DNA of 64,000 bases from Shimia marina. Its GTDB lineage: Bacteria; Pseudomonadota; Alphaproteobacteria; Rhodobacterales; Rhodobacteraceae. The position numbers and the translations under genes were made by a program. Of this stretch, positions 1 through 9,115 are shown in pieces (the first letter of the stretch is position 1; each line of letters starts with the position of its first letter). The notes under the pieces were generated by a model. It did no database searches and had not been told where the DNA came from. It worked only from the letters and a program-made list of their open reading frames with translations. The stretch is from assembly GCF_001458175.1 (NCBI RefSeq), contig NZ_CYPW01000040.1:1800-65799 (forward strand), given 5' to 3'.

Positions 1-225
1 TTCAAACCATTTGATGTCCACATTGCCCGGGGCGAAGGAGGTGTTCTTCACCTTGCTGTAAGGCTTGATCCACTCCACGCGCTTGCCATGCTCTCCCCAA
101 AACGCCTCAGGATCCGCAAGCGAAGACGCATACATCTCCTCGTAGGTGGCGGTGTCAATATGAGCGTTTTGGGTCAGTTCGGCAGATGGCGAAAAGCTGG
201 TGGGTGCTTTGGCGTCCAGTGACAT
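1..225 (-). CDS. acs: Acetyl-CoA synthetase, N-terminal fragment (cut by window edge)
   Basis: Only the first 75 codons are present; the gene continues to the left of the window. The product activates acetate to acetyl-CoA through acetyl-AMP in the cytoplasm. The visible part has the family's N-terminal cap: a [15 protein letters not shown] stretch near residue 40, followed by [13 protein letters not shown] and NVDIKWFE, which leads into the large AMP-binding domain. The ATG at 225 is preceded by a strong GGGAGGAG ribosome site. A long leader region separates it from the next gene. Identification is firm for the acyl-CoA synthetase ACS_N domain; acetate as substrate is inferred from the close fit to Acs. 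Confidence 0.88.
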   Translation of the reverse strand, partial: MSLDAKAPTSFSPSAELTQNAHIDTATYEEMYASSLADPEAFWGEHGKRVEWIKPYSKVKNTSFAPGNVDIKWFE

Positions 226-684
226 GAAGGCTCCTCCCTCGGTCCAATAACTTAATCTCCTCTCTCAGGTGCGATGACCTGAGACCCCGATGGCAGAATA
301 GGCAAATGAGAAAACAAGTGAATAAGGCGCAGAAATAAAACAGAAAATCTGTAAATATATTTCCTGAACAGCATGTGTTTTTGTAAAGGAATTATGGGTG
401 GGCCGAGGAAACCCTCTATTTGCAAGGAGTTGGTTAACCTGTGTGAATCCGGGGTTAACGGGCTCTGTGCTGGTAAATGCAGCTGTTACCGCGAACATCT
501 TGTGGCCCCACCCTGTGACAAAGCGGAGCAGAGGTGTGGGCGCAGAGGCCGTGAGGTTGAATTTGGCGATTCTTGGAGGGGGAGATCAGCGATAAAGTGT
601 GGGCGCCAGCTGCGCAACGGTGCGCTGTGGCTTTATGCTGACTTTGAGGCGCGCAGACGGGGGCCGCCTGCGCGCGACTGGGTG
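226..684. other. Intergenic region between acs and the CBS-domain gene
   Basis: This 459-base stretch holds the acs promoter and the end of the converging-side neighbour, which is also on the minus strand. The part at about 290-375 is clearly AT-richer than the flanks, as expected for the acs promoter. The open frames that cross it in either direction have no recognisable domain, poor codon character and no good ribosome site, so no gene is called. I see no convincing hairpin terminator for the CBS gene here. Confidence 0.5.
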
Positions 685-1206
685 TCAGCCCACGATGAGT
701 TGTTTCATTTGCAGGGCTTCATGCTCAAGCTGGGTGAGACGGAAATTGACAAGATCGCCGATGGTGACCATGCCCAGCAGGCCGCTGTCATCTGCAACCG
801 GCATGTGGCGGAAGCGGCCTTCGGTCATGCGGCGCAGCACATCCACCATGGCATCGCCGGGCGCACAGACCTGTACCTCGCTGGTCATCACGTCTTCGAC
901 CTTCTGGGGGAGGGTCTGGCCGGGGGTGTCAGCCAGCTTGCGGACAATATCACGCTCCGACAGGATGCCTTGGAGGCTGCCGTTGGCATCGGTCACAAGA
1001 AGCGCCCCGATGTGTTTGTCACGCAGCACTTCCACAGCCTTGCCCAGGGTATCTTGTGGGCGGATGGCAAAGACATTTTTGCCTTTCTGGTCCAAAACCA
1101 TATGCACCGAAGCGGAGGCTGCCGACATATTGGAGCTGGCAGACTGGCTCACGGTCTTGGCTTTTTCTTCCGATTTGCGGTTGGGTGCTTGGTAGGAACT
1201 GGGCAT
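685..1206 (-). CDS. Tandem CBS-domain protein
   Basis: A soluble 173-residue protein made almost entirely of two CBS modules (about residues 45-95 and 105-160), seen from the LSERDIVR and GRFRHMPV signatures. Paired CBS domains bind adenosine nucleotides and act as energy or redox sensors in other proteins; a stand-alone pair is a common regulatory type in alphaproteobacteria. The first 40 residues are polar and probably flexible. The start at 1206 is supported by AAGGAG about ten bases upstream; an internal ATG at residue 27 is an alternative. It lies between acs and a divergent small membrane protein. The partner it regulates cannot be told from the sequence. Confidence 0.82.
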   Translation of the reverse strand: MPSSYQAPNRKSEEKAKTVSQSASSNMSAASASVHMVLDQKGKNVFAIRPQDTLGKAVEVLRDKHIGALLVTDANGSLQGILSERDIVRKLADTPGQTLPQKVEDVMTSEVQVCAPGDAMVDVLRRMTEGRFRHMPVADDSGLLGMVTIGDLVNFRLTQLEHEALQMKQLIVG

Positions 1207-1288
1207 GTATGAAGGCTCCTTGCATGGAAAAAGTTCAGAGGTTATGGGTCCAGCCTAACCACAAGTTTCGCCTTTGGGGGATTTTTCT

Positions 1289-1471
1289 TTGCCTGACGTG
1301 ACGCTTTCTCCGGCGCTGGCCACTGTGCTGTTTGTGCTCGCCTGTCTGGCGGGCCACCGCTATCGCCGGGTCTGGAAAGAGGAGGGCCCACGCTGGCAGC
1401 TTTGGGTCTCGGGCCTGCTGGCGGCGGGCTGTCTTTTGGCAGTGGCTTTGTTTCCCGTGGTGCCCGTCTAG
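1289..1471 (+). CDS. Small two-helix membrane protein, unknown function
   Basis: A 60-residue protein with two hydrophobic segments (about residues 6-22 and 39-57) joined by a basic, tryptophan-containing loop (RYRRVWKEEGPRW). There is no ATG; a TTG at 1289 sits eight bases after GGGGG and is taken as the start, and a TTG at 1274 in the same frame is the alternative. It is divergent from the CBS gene. I do not recognise a named family; the composition and clean two-helix layout make it a credible gene and not a shadow frame. Confidence 0.6.
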   Translation: MPDVTLSPALATVLFVLACLAGHRYRRVWKEEGPRWQLWVSGLLAAGCLLAVALFPVVPV

Positions 1472-1571
1472 GATCAGACCCTTTTGGGCGGTACGCGGTA
1501 CGCGCCCGCCCTGCGGCCGTCTGGCGTTATTTGGGATACAGCCAGATCGACCGACTTTAGGATGAGGGGCG

Positions 1572-2336
1572 TTAGAACTTGCCGTTGTCATGCGCCATCT
1601 GGGCAGGTGTGGGGGCAACCACATCCCAGTGCTCCACGATCTTATTGTCTTCGATCCGCCAGAGATCAAAGAAAGCCCATGGCTCCCCGCTGACGTTGGC
1701 ATCTGAGGCGACAAAGACAAAGTTGCCTTCTGCAACAACGATCTGTGGTTCAAATTTGGTGATGACATAGCCCTGGTCAGCCCAGGCCTTTGTGCCTGCC
1801 ATCAGCCCATCGATGCCGTCGGCAAGTTGTGGATTGTGCTGCATGTAGACTTCTGAATATTGCGGTGCCTTCTCGGGCGCGGCGCCGCCAAGGACGTCGC
1901 GCACAAACCCCAGCACCAGCGCTTTGTTGGCTTCTGTATGGTCGTGGTCCTTGATCTCTGTTGGGCCGTCAAGCATGCCGCGCCCGGAGGCTGTGGTTTG
2001 CGGGATAGGCTGTAGATTGTCCCAATGTTCTGCGACTTTGCCGTCTTGCACGCGGAAGATATCAAAGGCCGCGAGGCTGGGTGCGCCGAAGGCATCGGCG
2101 TTGTCAAAGCTGCTGTGCAGTACCACCAGATCCCCTTCGGCGAGGACGCGGTGGGTTGTCACGGTCATGCCGGATTGTGCGACCATTGGAATGAAGCCAG
2201 CCAGCCCCTGTGCGCCGGTGGGGATCTGTGGATTGTGCTGAATATAATCCGGGGTGACCAAGGCGTCTGCAGCCTGTGGATCGTGATCAACGAATGCGGC
2301 GGTGAAAAAGGCGAGGACGAGTTCTTTGGGGGTCAT
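1572..2336 (-). CDS. Duplicated SnoaL-like (NTF2-fold) protein
   Basis: A 254-residue cytoplasmic protein with two copies of a SnoaL-like alpha+beta barrel. The first copy (about 5-125) contains DYIQHNPQIPTG and FDIFRVQDGKVAEHWDNLQ; the second (about 138-250) contains YMQHNPQLADG and FDLWRIEDNKIVEHWDVV. Such folds occur in small-molecule isomerases, hydratases and binding proteins, often linked to stress or aromatic compounds; the substrate is unknown. The ATG at 2336 follows AAAGGA at good spacing, so the in-frame extension to 2438 is rejected. It is divergent from an HxlR regulator, which very likely controls it. Confidence 0.8.
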   Translation of the reverse strand: MTPKELVLAFFTAAFVDHDPQAADALVTPDYIQHNPQIPTGAQGLAGFIPMVAQSGMTVTTHRVLAEGDLVVLHSSFDNADAFGAPSLAAFDIFRVQDGKVAEHWDNLQPIPQTTASGRGMLDGPTEIKDHDHTEANKALVLGFVRDVLGGAAPEKAPQYSEVYMQHNPQLADGIDGLMAGTKAWADQGYVITKFEPQIVVAEGNFVFVASDANVSGEPWAFFDLWRIEDNKIVEHWDVVAPTPAQMAHDNGKF

Positions 2337-2370
2337 GTTGTTTTCCTTTGATTCGATGTTTTTCCTTAAG

Positions 2371-2437
2371 TGGTAGCTAATTAATACTAGATAGCAATTA
2401 CGTACTTTGAACGAACCAGGTAGGGTGAAAGCTACCA
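2371..2437. promoter_or_regulatory. Widely spaced inverted octamers in the SnoaL/HxlR promoter region
   Basis: TGGTAGCT at 2371-2378 and its exact reverse complement AGCTACCA at 2430-2437 flank the AT-rich centre of the divergent promoter, with a further GGTAGG at about 2419. HxlR proteins are dimers that bind inverted repeats in such intergenic regions, so these are candidate operator half-sites. The function is inferred only. Confidence 0.4.
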
Positions 2438-2517
2438 CCTAGGACAGGCGAGCTTGCGTATTCAGATGTTCTTGGCGTAGATGTGCAGATGGTCTTCAGT
2501 TGATACGAGGGTGTAAA

Positions 2518-2895
2518 ATGCTACCGATTGGTGTTGCGAATAAGGCGGAGGCGTCCAACTGCTCGATCCGTTCTGTGCTGTCTAATGTGACGGGCAAGTG
2601 GCGGATGATCATCATCCTTGCGCTTGAAGATGAGCCCAAGCGGTTTGGAGATTTGAAGCGCTGTATTGGCGATGTTACGCAAAGTGTGCTGACGGACAAT
2701 CTGCGCGGATTGCAGCGGGACGGCTATATCACCCGTTCGGTCGAGACGGGGCCGCCGATCGCCGTGTCATATGAGCTCACCCCTCTGGGGCGCACGCTTT
2801 TGGAGATGCTCAAGCCACTGGTGTTTTGGTCTCATGAGCAGATGGAAGAAGTGCGCCGGCAGCGTATGGAATATGATCGCGCACAGACCAAGTGA
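2518..2895 (+). CDS. HxlR-family transcriptional regulator
   Basis: A 125-residue winged-helix regulator. The HxlR fold is clear: LSNVTGKWRMIIILAL, then RFGDLKRCIGDVTQSVLTDNLRGL (recognition helix) and a wing with VSYELTPLGRTL. Cys15, just before the first helix, matches the position of the redox-sensitive cysteine found in several HxlR members, so it may sense electrophiles or oxidants. The ATG at 2518 is preceded by GAGGG; an upstream TTG at 2500 is less likely. It is divergent from the SnoaL-like gene, the usual arrangement of a regulator and its target. Confidence 0.85.
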   Translation: MLPIGVANKAEASNCSIRSVLSNVTGKWRMIIILALEDEPKRFGDLKRCIGDVTQSVLTDNLRGLQRDGYITRSVETGPPIAVSYELTPLGRTLLEMLKPLVFWSHEQMEEVRRQRMEYDRAQTK

Positions 2896-2908
2896 GGCGC
2901 GCAACAAA

Positions 2909-2936
2909 AAATGCCGCACGAGACGGTGCGGCATTT
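2909..2936. terminator. Bidirectional hairpin terminator
   Basis: AAATGCCGCAC (2909-2919) pairs perfectly with GTGCGGCATTT (2926-2936) around a six-base loop, and A/T runs lie on both sides. It sits between the converging HxlR gene and nqrM and can end both transcripts. Confidence 0.85.
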
Positions 2937-2963
2937 GAAAAATTCAAACTAACAACAGATTTT

Positions 2964-3212
2964 TCAGCTCTGAACGGTGTCTTCCGCTTCCATTTGTTCA
3001 AGCATTTTGCGTGCACGTGGACATTGCAGACGTTCCCGCAGCGGGCTGTCCGGATCGATGTCTTTGGCGCAGACCACGCATTTGTCGGAACCGCTGATCG
3101 CGTTGAGCCCGCCGCAGGATCCTTTGATGGTTTTGCCCATGAACATCACCCCAAGCGACATGCCCAGCGTGACCAGAAGCAGCAGCGCAAATGCGATCAT
3201 AAACGTTTCCAT
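2964..3212 (-). CDS. nqrM: Na+-NQR maturation protein NqrM
   Basis: An 82-residue inner-membrane protein with one N-terminal helix (about residues 4-25) and a cysteine-containing tail (CGGLN, CVVCAKD, LQCPRA), which is the pattern of NqrM (DUF539). NqrM is needed to deliver the iron centre held between NqrD and NqrE. The ATG at 3212 is chosen since it gives the family's usual N-terminus (METFMIAF); the ribosome site is weak. It begins 16 bases after the apbE stop and so is probably cotranscribed with it. Both face away from nqrABCDEF, completing the locus. Confidence 0.88.
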   Translation of the reverse strand: METFMIAFALLLLVTLGMSLGVMFMGKTIKGSCGGLNAISGSDKCVVCAKDIDPDSPLRERLQCPRARKMLEQMEAEDTVQS

Positions 3213-3228
3213 GAGAGGTATGCCTTTT

Positions 3229-4251
3229 CTACCCGAGTTGCACGACGTCAAATTGCGTGCTGGCTTCGGAGACGAATCGCATGTCTCCGGAAGACGTGTT
3301 CCTGTCTATAAAGAGCGCCGCAATGCCGCGCTCTTCGGCGATCTGCATACCGCGTTTTGTGCCAAGTGCAAGCAATGCCGTGGCCCAGGCGTCTGCGAGC
3401 ATGGCGTTTTCAGCCAGCACCGTGACGGACGCGGTGGTATGTGTGACCGGGCGCCCGGTCTGGGCGTCCAGAATATGTGAATAGCGGATGCCATACTTTT
3501 CGAAGTAGTTGCGGTAATCTCCAGAGGTGGCCATGCCAACGTTGGATACACCCACAACCTTAAGAATACTTCTTTGCAGAGCATCTGGCTCTTCTATGGC
3601 GATTTGCCAAGGCCTGCTCTCAGCATTTTGACCGGAAGTGACGATATCGCCACCGATTTCCACCATGTAGTTGGTGAGGCCAAAATCCGCGAGCACCGCG
3701 CCAAGGCGATCGACGCCAAAACCCTTGCCTATGGCGGAGAGATAAAGGCCTCCCTCAGGCACATGTTTGGTCACGGTCTGCCCATCTAAGGATAGAACGC
3801 GGCTTTGGCCGGTGTGAATCTGTGTGGCCCGAACCTCGGCATCGGGCGGCACGCTGCCCGGTGGCCGGGCTGCGCCGAAGCCCCAGAGATCAATCAAAGG
3901 GCCAAGCGTGATGTCAAACTGCCGGTCGCTGGCGTGATGCACATCCTCTGCGGCCTTCAGTAAGGTGGCCATGTCTGCGGAGAGGGGCAGGGGATCGGCT
4001 CTTCGGTGCGCATTGATCGCGGAGACCTCTGAAGCGGGGTTCCAGTTCGACATCTTGATGTCCACGTCCTGCAGCGCGTCCTGCAATGCGGCATCCAGCT
4101 CTTTTGGGTCGACGTCCGCGTCATTGACTGCCACCACCGAATAGCTTGTGCCCATAGTCTGTCCGGTGAGCAGCAGGTCAGCGGCACCGCGTTTGCAGGC
4201 TGCCAATGCCAGCGTCATGAAGATAAAGCTGCGGCGGGAGAGTTTGGGCAT
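3229..4251 (-). CDS. apbE: FAD:protein FMN transferase (flavinyltransferase)
   Basis: A 340-residue ApbE protein. It attaches FMN covalently to a threonine in NqrB and NqrC. Visible family motifs are MGTSYSVV near residue 35, DITLGPLIDLWGFG near 115, and HILDAQTGRPV followed by ADAWATALLALG near the C-terminus, which carry the Mg2+- and FAD-binding residues. The N-terminus has an SRRSF segment, a hydrophobic helix and a LAAC lipobox, so it is exported and lipid-anchored on the periplasmic side, where its substrates lie. The ATG at 4251 is preferred over an upstream TTG; the ribosome site is weak. It is divergent from nqrA. Confidence 0.93.
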   Translation of the reverse strand: MPKLSRRSFIFMTLALAACKRGAADLLLTGQTMGTSYSVVAVNDADVDPKELDAALQDALQDVDIKMSNWNPASEVSAINAHRRADPLPLSADMATLLKAAEDVHHASDRQFDITLGPLIDLWGFGAARPPGSVPPDAEVRATQIHTGQSRVLSLDGQTVTKHVPEGGLYLSAIGKGFGVDRLGAVLADFGLTNYMVEIGGDIVTSGQNAESRPWQIAIEEPDALQRSILKVVGVSNVGMATSGDYRNYFEKYGIRYSHILDAQTGRPVTHTTASVTVLAENAMLADAWATALLALGTKRGMQIAEERGIAALFIDRNTSSGDMRFVSEASTQFDVVQLG

Positions 4252-4498
4252 AAGAATCAACGTTACGTCAACTGGGCTAAGGAAGGGCAAACCGCCAGCG
4301 CATCAGCGAATTTTTGCGGCAGTTTGCAACGCCTGCTGGTCTGGCGCGGAATTTCGAGCGCACGTTATTGCTCTGGTAAGTCAGAAACAATAGGAAAGTG
4401 ACCGTATTGGGACTGGTTGTTGGGCGAGACTCCGCGTATACGGCAGGCGCAATCAGACAAGACTTGTAAGACGAACCTAACGACAGGATGGCATTGGC

Positions 4499-5836
4499 GT
4501 GCAGCATTTTGCGCTACGAAAAGGCCTAAACCTTCCGATCACCGGGGCCCCCGGCGACGGAATCCATGAGGCTGCAGCGGTAAAAACCGTGGCGGTCTTG
4601 GGGGCCGACTATATTGGATTGAAGCCACGTATCGCCGTATCAGAAGGCGATATAGTAGCCGCAGGAGCGCCGATTCTGGCGCATAAAGACTCACCAGAAA
4701 CAAAAGTGGTTTCGCCGGTCTCCGGTCGCGTCAAAGCGATCAACCGGGGCGCGCGCCGAAAGCTTTTGAGCGTTGTGATCGAGGTGGATGCTGCCGCGGC
4801 TGAGCCGGTGGACTTCTCCGATGTGGGAGACATCAGCACGCGCGAAGGTCTGGTTGAGCGGCTCTGTGCGGCGGGTCTGTGGACCGCATTCCGCACGCGG
4901 CCTTACTCAAAAGTGCCTGAAGCGGATACGACGCCCGCGGCGATCTATGTGAACGCAATGGATACGGAGCCGCTTGCGGCGGACCCGGCGGTTGTGATTG
5001 CAGATGCGGCAGAGGCCTTTGCCAAAGGGCTGGCGGCGATCGCGGGTCTCACTGAAGGTAAGACGTATCTCTGTCATGCGCCGGGCGCTGATGTGCCAAG
5101 TGTGGACGGTGTTGAGGTCGCGACCTTCTCCGGTCCGCACCCTGCCGGGCTTGCAGGCACACATATGCATTTCCTGGAGCCACCAAGCGCCGCGAAGACG
5201 GTCTGGACCATCGGGTATCATGATGTGATTGCCATTGGGCGTCTGCTGACCACGGGTAAGATCGACAGCACACGCGTCGTGGCACTGTGTGGGCCGCTCT
5301 GTGCCAAGCCGCGTCTGGTGCGCACCGTGGATGGGGCTTCTCTGACGGATCTGACCGCAGGTGAGATGAACAGCGACGTGCCTGTGCGTCTGGTGTCCGG
5401 CTCGATCCTGAGCGGCTATGCCGGAGAAGAGGTGGAAGCTTATCTTGGGCGCTATGCACGTCAGGTGACGCTGATCGAAGAAGATCACAAGCAGATCCCG
5501 ATGGGCTGGATCCGTCCGATGCCAAGCAAATACTCTTTCCTGCCAGTGCTGGGCTCTGCTTTCTCCAAGAAGCTTTACCCGCTGACCTCCAACCTGAATG
5601 GTGGACGGCGTGCGATGGTGCCGCTGGGCACTTTTGAAAAACTGATGCCGCAGGATTTCCTGCCAACGCAGCTCACACGGGCCTTGTTGGTGATGGACAC
5701 CGACGAAGCACAGAAGCTGGGAGCGCTGGAGCTGGACGAAGAAGACCTCGGTCTGATCGGGTTTGCCTGTCCGGCGAAATATGAATACGGCGAAGCGCTG
5801 CGCGATAGCCTTACTAAGATTGAACGGGAGGGCTGA
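4499..5836 (+). CDS. nqrA: Na+-translocating NADH:quinone reductase subunit A
   Basis: A 445-residue peripheral subunit, full length for the family, on the cytoplasmic face of the Na+-NQR complex. The N-terminus KGLNLPITGAPGDGIHEA and the later GPLCAKPRLVRT and HKQIPMGWIRPMPSKYSFLP stretches are typical. NqrA holds no redox cofactor by itself but helps shape the quinone site with NqrB. The start is GTG at 4499 with AGGATGG upstream. A 247-base gap separates it from apbE and must contain both divergent promoters. The stop is followed after three bases by nqrB. Confidence 0.95.
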   Translation: MQHFALRKGLNLPITGAPGDGIHEAAAVKTVAVLGADYIGLKPRIAVSEGDIVAAGAPILAHKDSPETKVVSPVSGRVKAINRGARRKLLSVVIEVDAAAAEPVDFSDVGDISTREGLVERLCAAGLWTAFRTRPYSKVPEADTTPAAIYVNAMDTEPLAADPAVVIADAAEAFAKGLAAIAGLTEGKTYLCHAPGADVPSVDGVEVATFSGPHPAGLAGTHMHFLEPPSAAKTVWTIGYHDVIAIGRLLTTGKIDSTRVVALCGPLCAKPRLVRTVDGASLTDLTAGEMNSDVPVRLVSGSILSGYAGEEVEAYLGRYARQVTLIEEDHKQIPMGWIRPMPSKYSFLPVLGSAFSKKLYPLTSNLNGGRRAMVPLGTFEKLMPQDFLPTQLTRALLVMDTDEAQKLGALELDEEDLGLIGFACPAKYEYGEALRDSLTKIEREG

Positions 5837-5839
5837 TTG

Positions 5840-7039
5840 ATGGGAGTGCGTAACTTCTTTGATCGGATCGAACCGAACTTCACGAAGGGTGGCAAATACG
5901 AAAAGCTGTTCCCCATCTATGAGATGGTGGAGAGCTTTCTGTTCACTCCGAAGACGGTCACGACTGCGGCGCCACACGCCCGCTCTTATGTCGATATGAA
6001 GCGGATCATGACCTATGTCGTGATCGCCACAATCCCCTGTATCATCATGGGGCTTTACAATGTGGGTCTGCAGGTCAACTCGGCCTATGAGACTTTCCCA
6101 CCAAGTGGCTGGCGCGCGGCGATTATCTCTGCGCTGGGCATTGGTTTTGATGCCAGCAACCCGCTGGCAAATTTTGCCCATGGGTTGCTGTATTTCTTGC
6201 CGATTTACATCACCACGCTTGTGGTTGGGGGCATCTGGGAAGTGATCTTTGCCACGGTGCGTGGCCATGAGGTGAACGAAGGCTTCCTTGTGACCTCCAT
6301 GCTGTTTGCCCTGATCATGCCACCGTCTGCCCCATTGTGGCAGGTTGCGTTGGGCATTTCCTTTGGGGTGGTGATCGGCAAAGAAGTCTTTGGCGGGACC
6401 GGCAAGAACTTCCTGAACCCGGCGTTGACTGGCCGTGCTTTCCTGTATTTTGCCTATCCGGCAAACATGTCCGGTGACACGATCTGGACCCCGGTTGACG
6501 GCTTCTCTGGTGCAACCGCGCTGTCTGTCTCTTCCTCTGCTGGCTATGAGCAGCTGGCGGCACAGGGCATGAACTGGATGAACTCCTTTGTGGGCACCGT
6601 TCAGGGCTCCATTGGTGAGACCTCGGCACTGGCCTGTCTGATTGGTCTGTGCTTCCTGCTGATCACGCAAATTGCCAACTGGCGTCTGGTTGTGGGCTGT
6701 ATGGCGGGGATGATTGGCTTCACCCTGCTGCTGAACGCCATTGGCTCTGACAGCAACCCGATGTTTGCCATGCCTTGGTACTGGCACTTTGTTGTGGGCG
6801 GTTTCGCCTTTGGCATGGTGTTCATGGTGACCGAGCCTGTGTCTGCGAGCCACACCAATGTGGGCCGCTACATCTACGGCGCGCTGATCGGTTTCATGGT
6901 TGTGATGATCCGTGTGATCAACCCGGCCTTCCCTGAGGGCATGATGCTGGCGATCCTGTTCGGCAACGTGTTTGCGCCGCTGATCGACTACTTCGTGATC
7001 CAAGCCAATATCAAACGGAGAGCTAAACGCCATGCCTGA
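5840..7039 (+). CDS. nqrB: Na+-NQR subunit B, covalent FMN and riboflavin carrier
   Basis: A 399-residue polytopic membrane subunit with about ten helices. The FMN-acceptor motif is intact: DGFSGATALS with Thr at about residue 226, the residue modified by ApbE. The stretch FATVRGHEVNEGF near residue 140 matches the region that binds riboflavin and ubiquinone. NqrB is the membrane core that couples electron flow to Na+ export. The ATG at 5840 has GGGAGGG seven bases upstream, inside the end of nqrA; an adjacent TTG at 5837 is less likely. The end overlaps nqrC by eight bases. Confidence 0.95.
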   Translation: MGVRNFFDRIEPNFTKGGKYEKLFPIYEMVESFLFTPKTVTTAAPHARSYVDMKRIMTYVVIATIPCIIMGLYNVGLQVNSAYETFPPSGWRAAIISALGIGFDASNPLANFAHGLLYFLPIYITTLVVGGIWEVIFATVRGHEVNEGFLVTSMLFALIMPPSAPLWQVALGISFGVVIGKEVFGGTGKNFLNPALTGRAFLYFAYPANMSGDTIWTPVDGFSGATALSVSSSAGYEQLAAQGMNWMNSFVGTVQGSIGETSALACLIGLCFLLITQIANWRLVVGCMAGMIGFTLLLNAIGSDSNPMFAMPWYWHFVVGGFAFGMVFMVTEPVSASHTNVGRYIYGALIGFMVVMIRVINPAFPEGMMLAILFGNVFAPLIDYFVIQANIKRRAKRHA

Positions 7040-7837
7040 GGATACTAAGCAAATGGGCCCGATCCGGCGTTTTCTGGCACTGCCACCTGACTCTGTGCCA
7101 AAGACCGTTTTTGTGGCCGTAACCCTCTGTCTGCTCGCCTCCATGGTGGTGTCCGCTGTTGCGGTATCCCTGCGGCCTGTGCAGGAAATCAACAAGCTGA
7201 AAGACAAGCAGATCAATATTCTGCAGGTTGCCGGTGTCTATGATCCTGAAGTGGACGTACTGGAAGCCTTTGCCGCGTTTGAGCCGCATGTTCTGGAGCT
7301 GGCGACAGGTGAATTCACCGATAAGTTCGATGCGGCCACTTTTGATGACCGTGCGGCTGCCGACAATCCAGAGACCTCTGTGGCGCTGGAAGACGATCCG
7401 GCCGGTATCGGACGTCAGTCCCGCTTTGTGACCGTTTATCTGTTGCGCGATGACGCGGGCGCCATTGACCGGGTGATCCTGCCGATCCACGGCTATGGTC
7501 TTTGGTCGACGCTTTATGGCTTCATTGCGCTTGAAGCCAACGGCAACGACATTTTTGGTCTGCAGTTTTACAGCCACGCCGAGACTCCCGGTCTGGGTGC
7601 GGAAGTGGACAACCCACGCTGGAAAGCGCTGTGGCCGGGCAAGCGGCTTGCAGATGAAGATGGCAATTTGCAAATCACCGTTGCCAGAGCTGCGCCGCCT
7701 GCTGGTGCAGACTTCCACGTAGATGCGCTGGCTGGGGCGACCCTGACAAGCGTGGGCGTGAACAACCTCGTGCGTTTCTGGATGAGCGAAGCTGGCTATG
7801 CGCCCTTCCTTGAGAACCTCAAAGCGGGAGAGATCTG

Positions 7838-7838
<1 letters not shown>
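7032..7838 (+). CDS. nqrC: Na+-NQR subunit C, covalent FMN carrier
   Basis: A 268-residue subunit with one N-terminal transmembrane helix (about 26-46) and a large periplasmic domain. The FMN attachment motif is [10 protein letters not shown] with the acceptor threonine at about residue 237. The usual serine or threonine four positions after the Asp (DxxSGAT) is Ala here, a small deviation. [12 protein letters not shown] around residue 185 is also typical. NqrC passes electrons between the iron centre of NqrD/E and NqrB. The ATG lies inside the last codons of nqrB, with GGAGAG upstream; its stop overlaps the nqrD start. Confidence 0.94.
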
Positions 7839-8490
<652 letters not shown>

Positions 8491-8491
<1 letters not shown>

Positions 8492-9099
8492 TGGAAGCCT
8501 TGATTTCTCTGGCAGTCAAAGCGGTTTTTGTTGAAAACCTCGCGCTGTCCTTCTTCCTCGGCATGTGTACCTTTATCGCCGTGTCCAAAAAGATTTCCAC
8601 GGCCATGGGGCTGGGGATTTCGGTGATGATCGTGCAGGCCATCACGGTTCCGGCGAACAATCTGATCCTGAACAACCTGCTGGCGCCCGGCGCACTGGCA
8701 TGGGCCGGGTTCCCGGATGTGGATCTGACCTTTCTCGGCCTGATCTCCTATATCGGGGTGATTGCCGCGCTGGTGCAGATCCTTGAGATGGTGCTCGATA
8801 AGTATTTCCCACCGCTTTACAACGCGCTGGGCGTGTTCCTTCCGCTGATCACAGTGAACTGCGCGATCATGGGCGGCTCGCTGTTCATGGTGGAACGCGG
8901 CTACAACTTTGCTGAGGCAACCACCTACGGTATTTCCTCCGGCTTTGGCTGGGCGCTTGCAATCACCGCGATGGCCGGTGTGCGTGAGAAACTGAAATAT
9001 TCGGACATTCCCGATGGTCTTCAGGGCCTAGGCATCACCTTCATCACCGCAGGTCTGATGGCGATGGCCTTCATGTCCTTCAGCGGCGTGAAACTCTGA
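8491..9099 (+). CDS. nqrE: Na+-NQR subunit E
   Basis: A 202-residue, six-helix membrane subunit, homologous to NqrD but in opposite topology. Cys26 (FFLGMCTF) and Cys124 ([12 protein letters not shown]) are the expected iron ligands, so all four D/E cysteines are conserved in this locus. The ending [21 protein letters not shown] is typical of the subunit. The start overlaps the nqrD stop; a 16-base gap with GAGGAAGG precedes nqrF. Confidence 0.95.
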
Positions 9100-9115
9100 G
9101 GAAGGCAAGACAGAT

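Noticed and set aside
265-498. A small open frame on the minus strand upstream of acs
   Set aside because: No ribosome site, no domain, and it spans the AT-rich promoter-like part of the gap.
4907-7216. A 769-codon open frame antisense to nqrA and nqrB
   Set aside because: It mirrors the codon pattern of the genuine nqr genes, has no domain, is rich in His, Arg and Gln as expected of a GC-rich shadow frame, and lacks a ribosome site.
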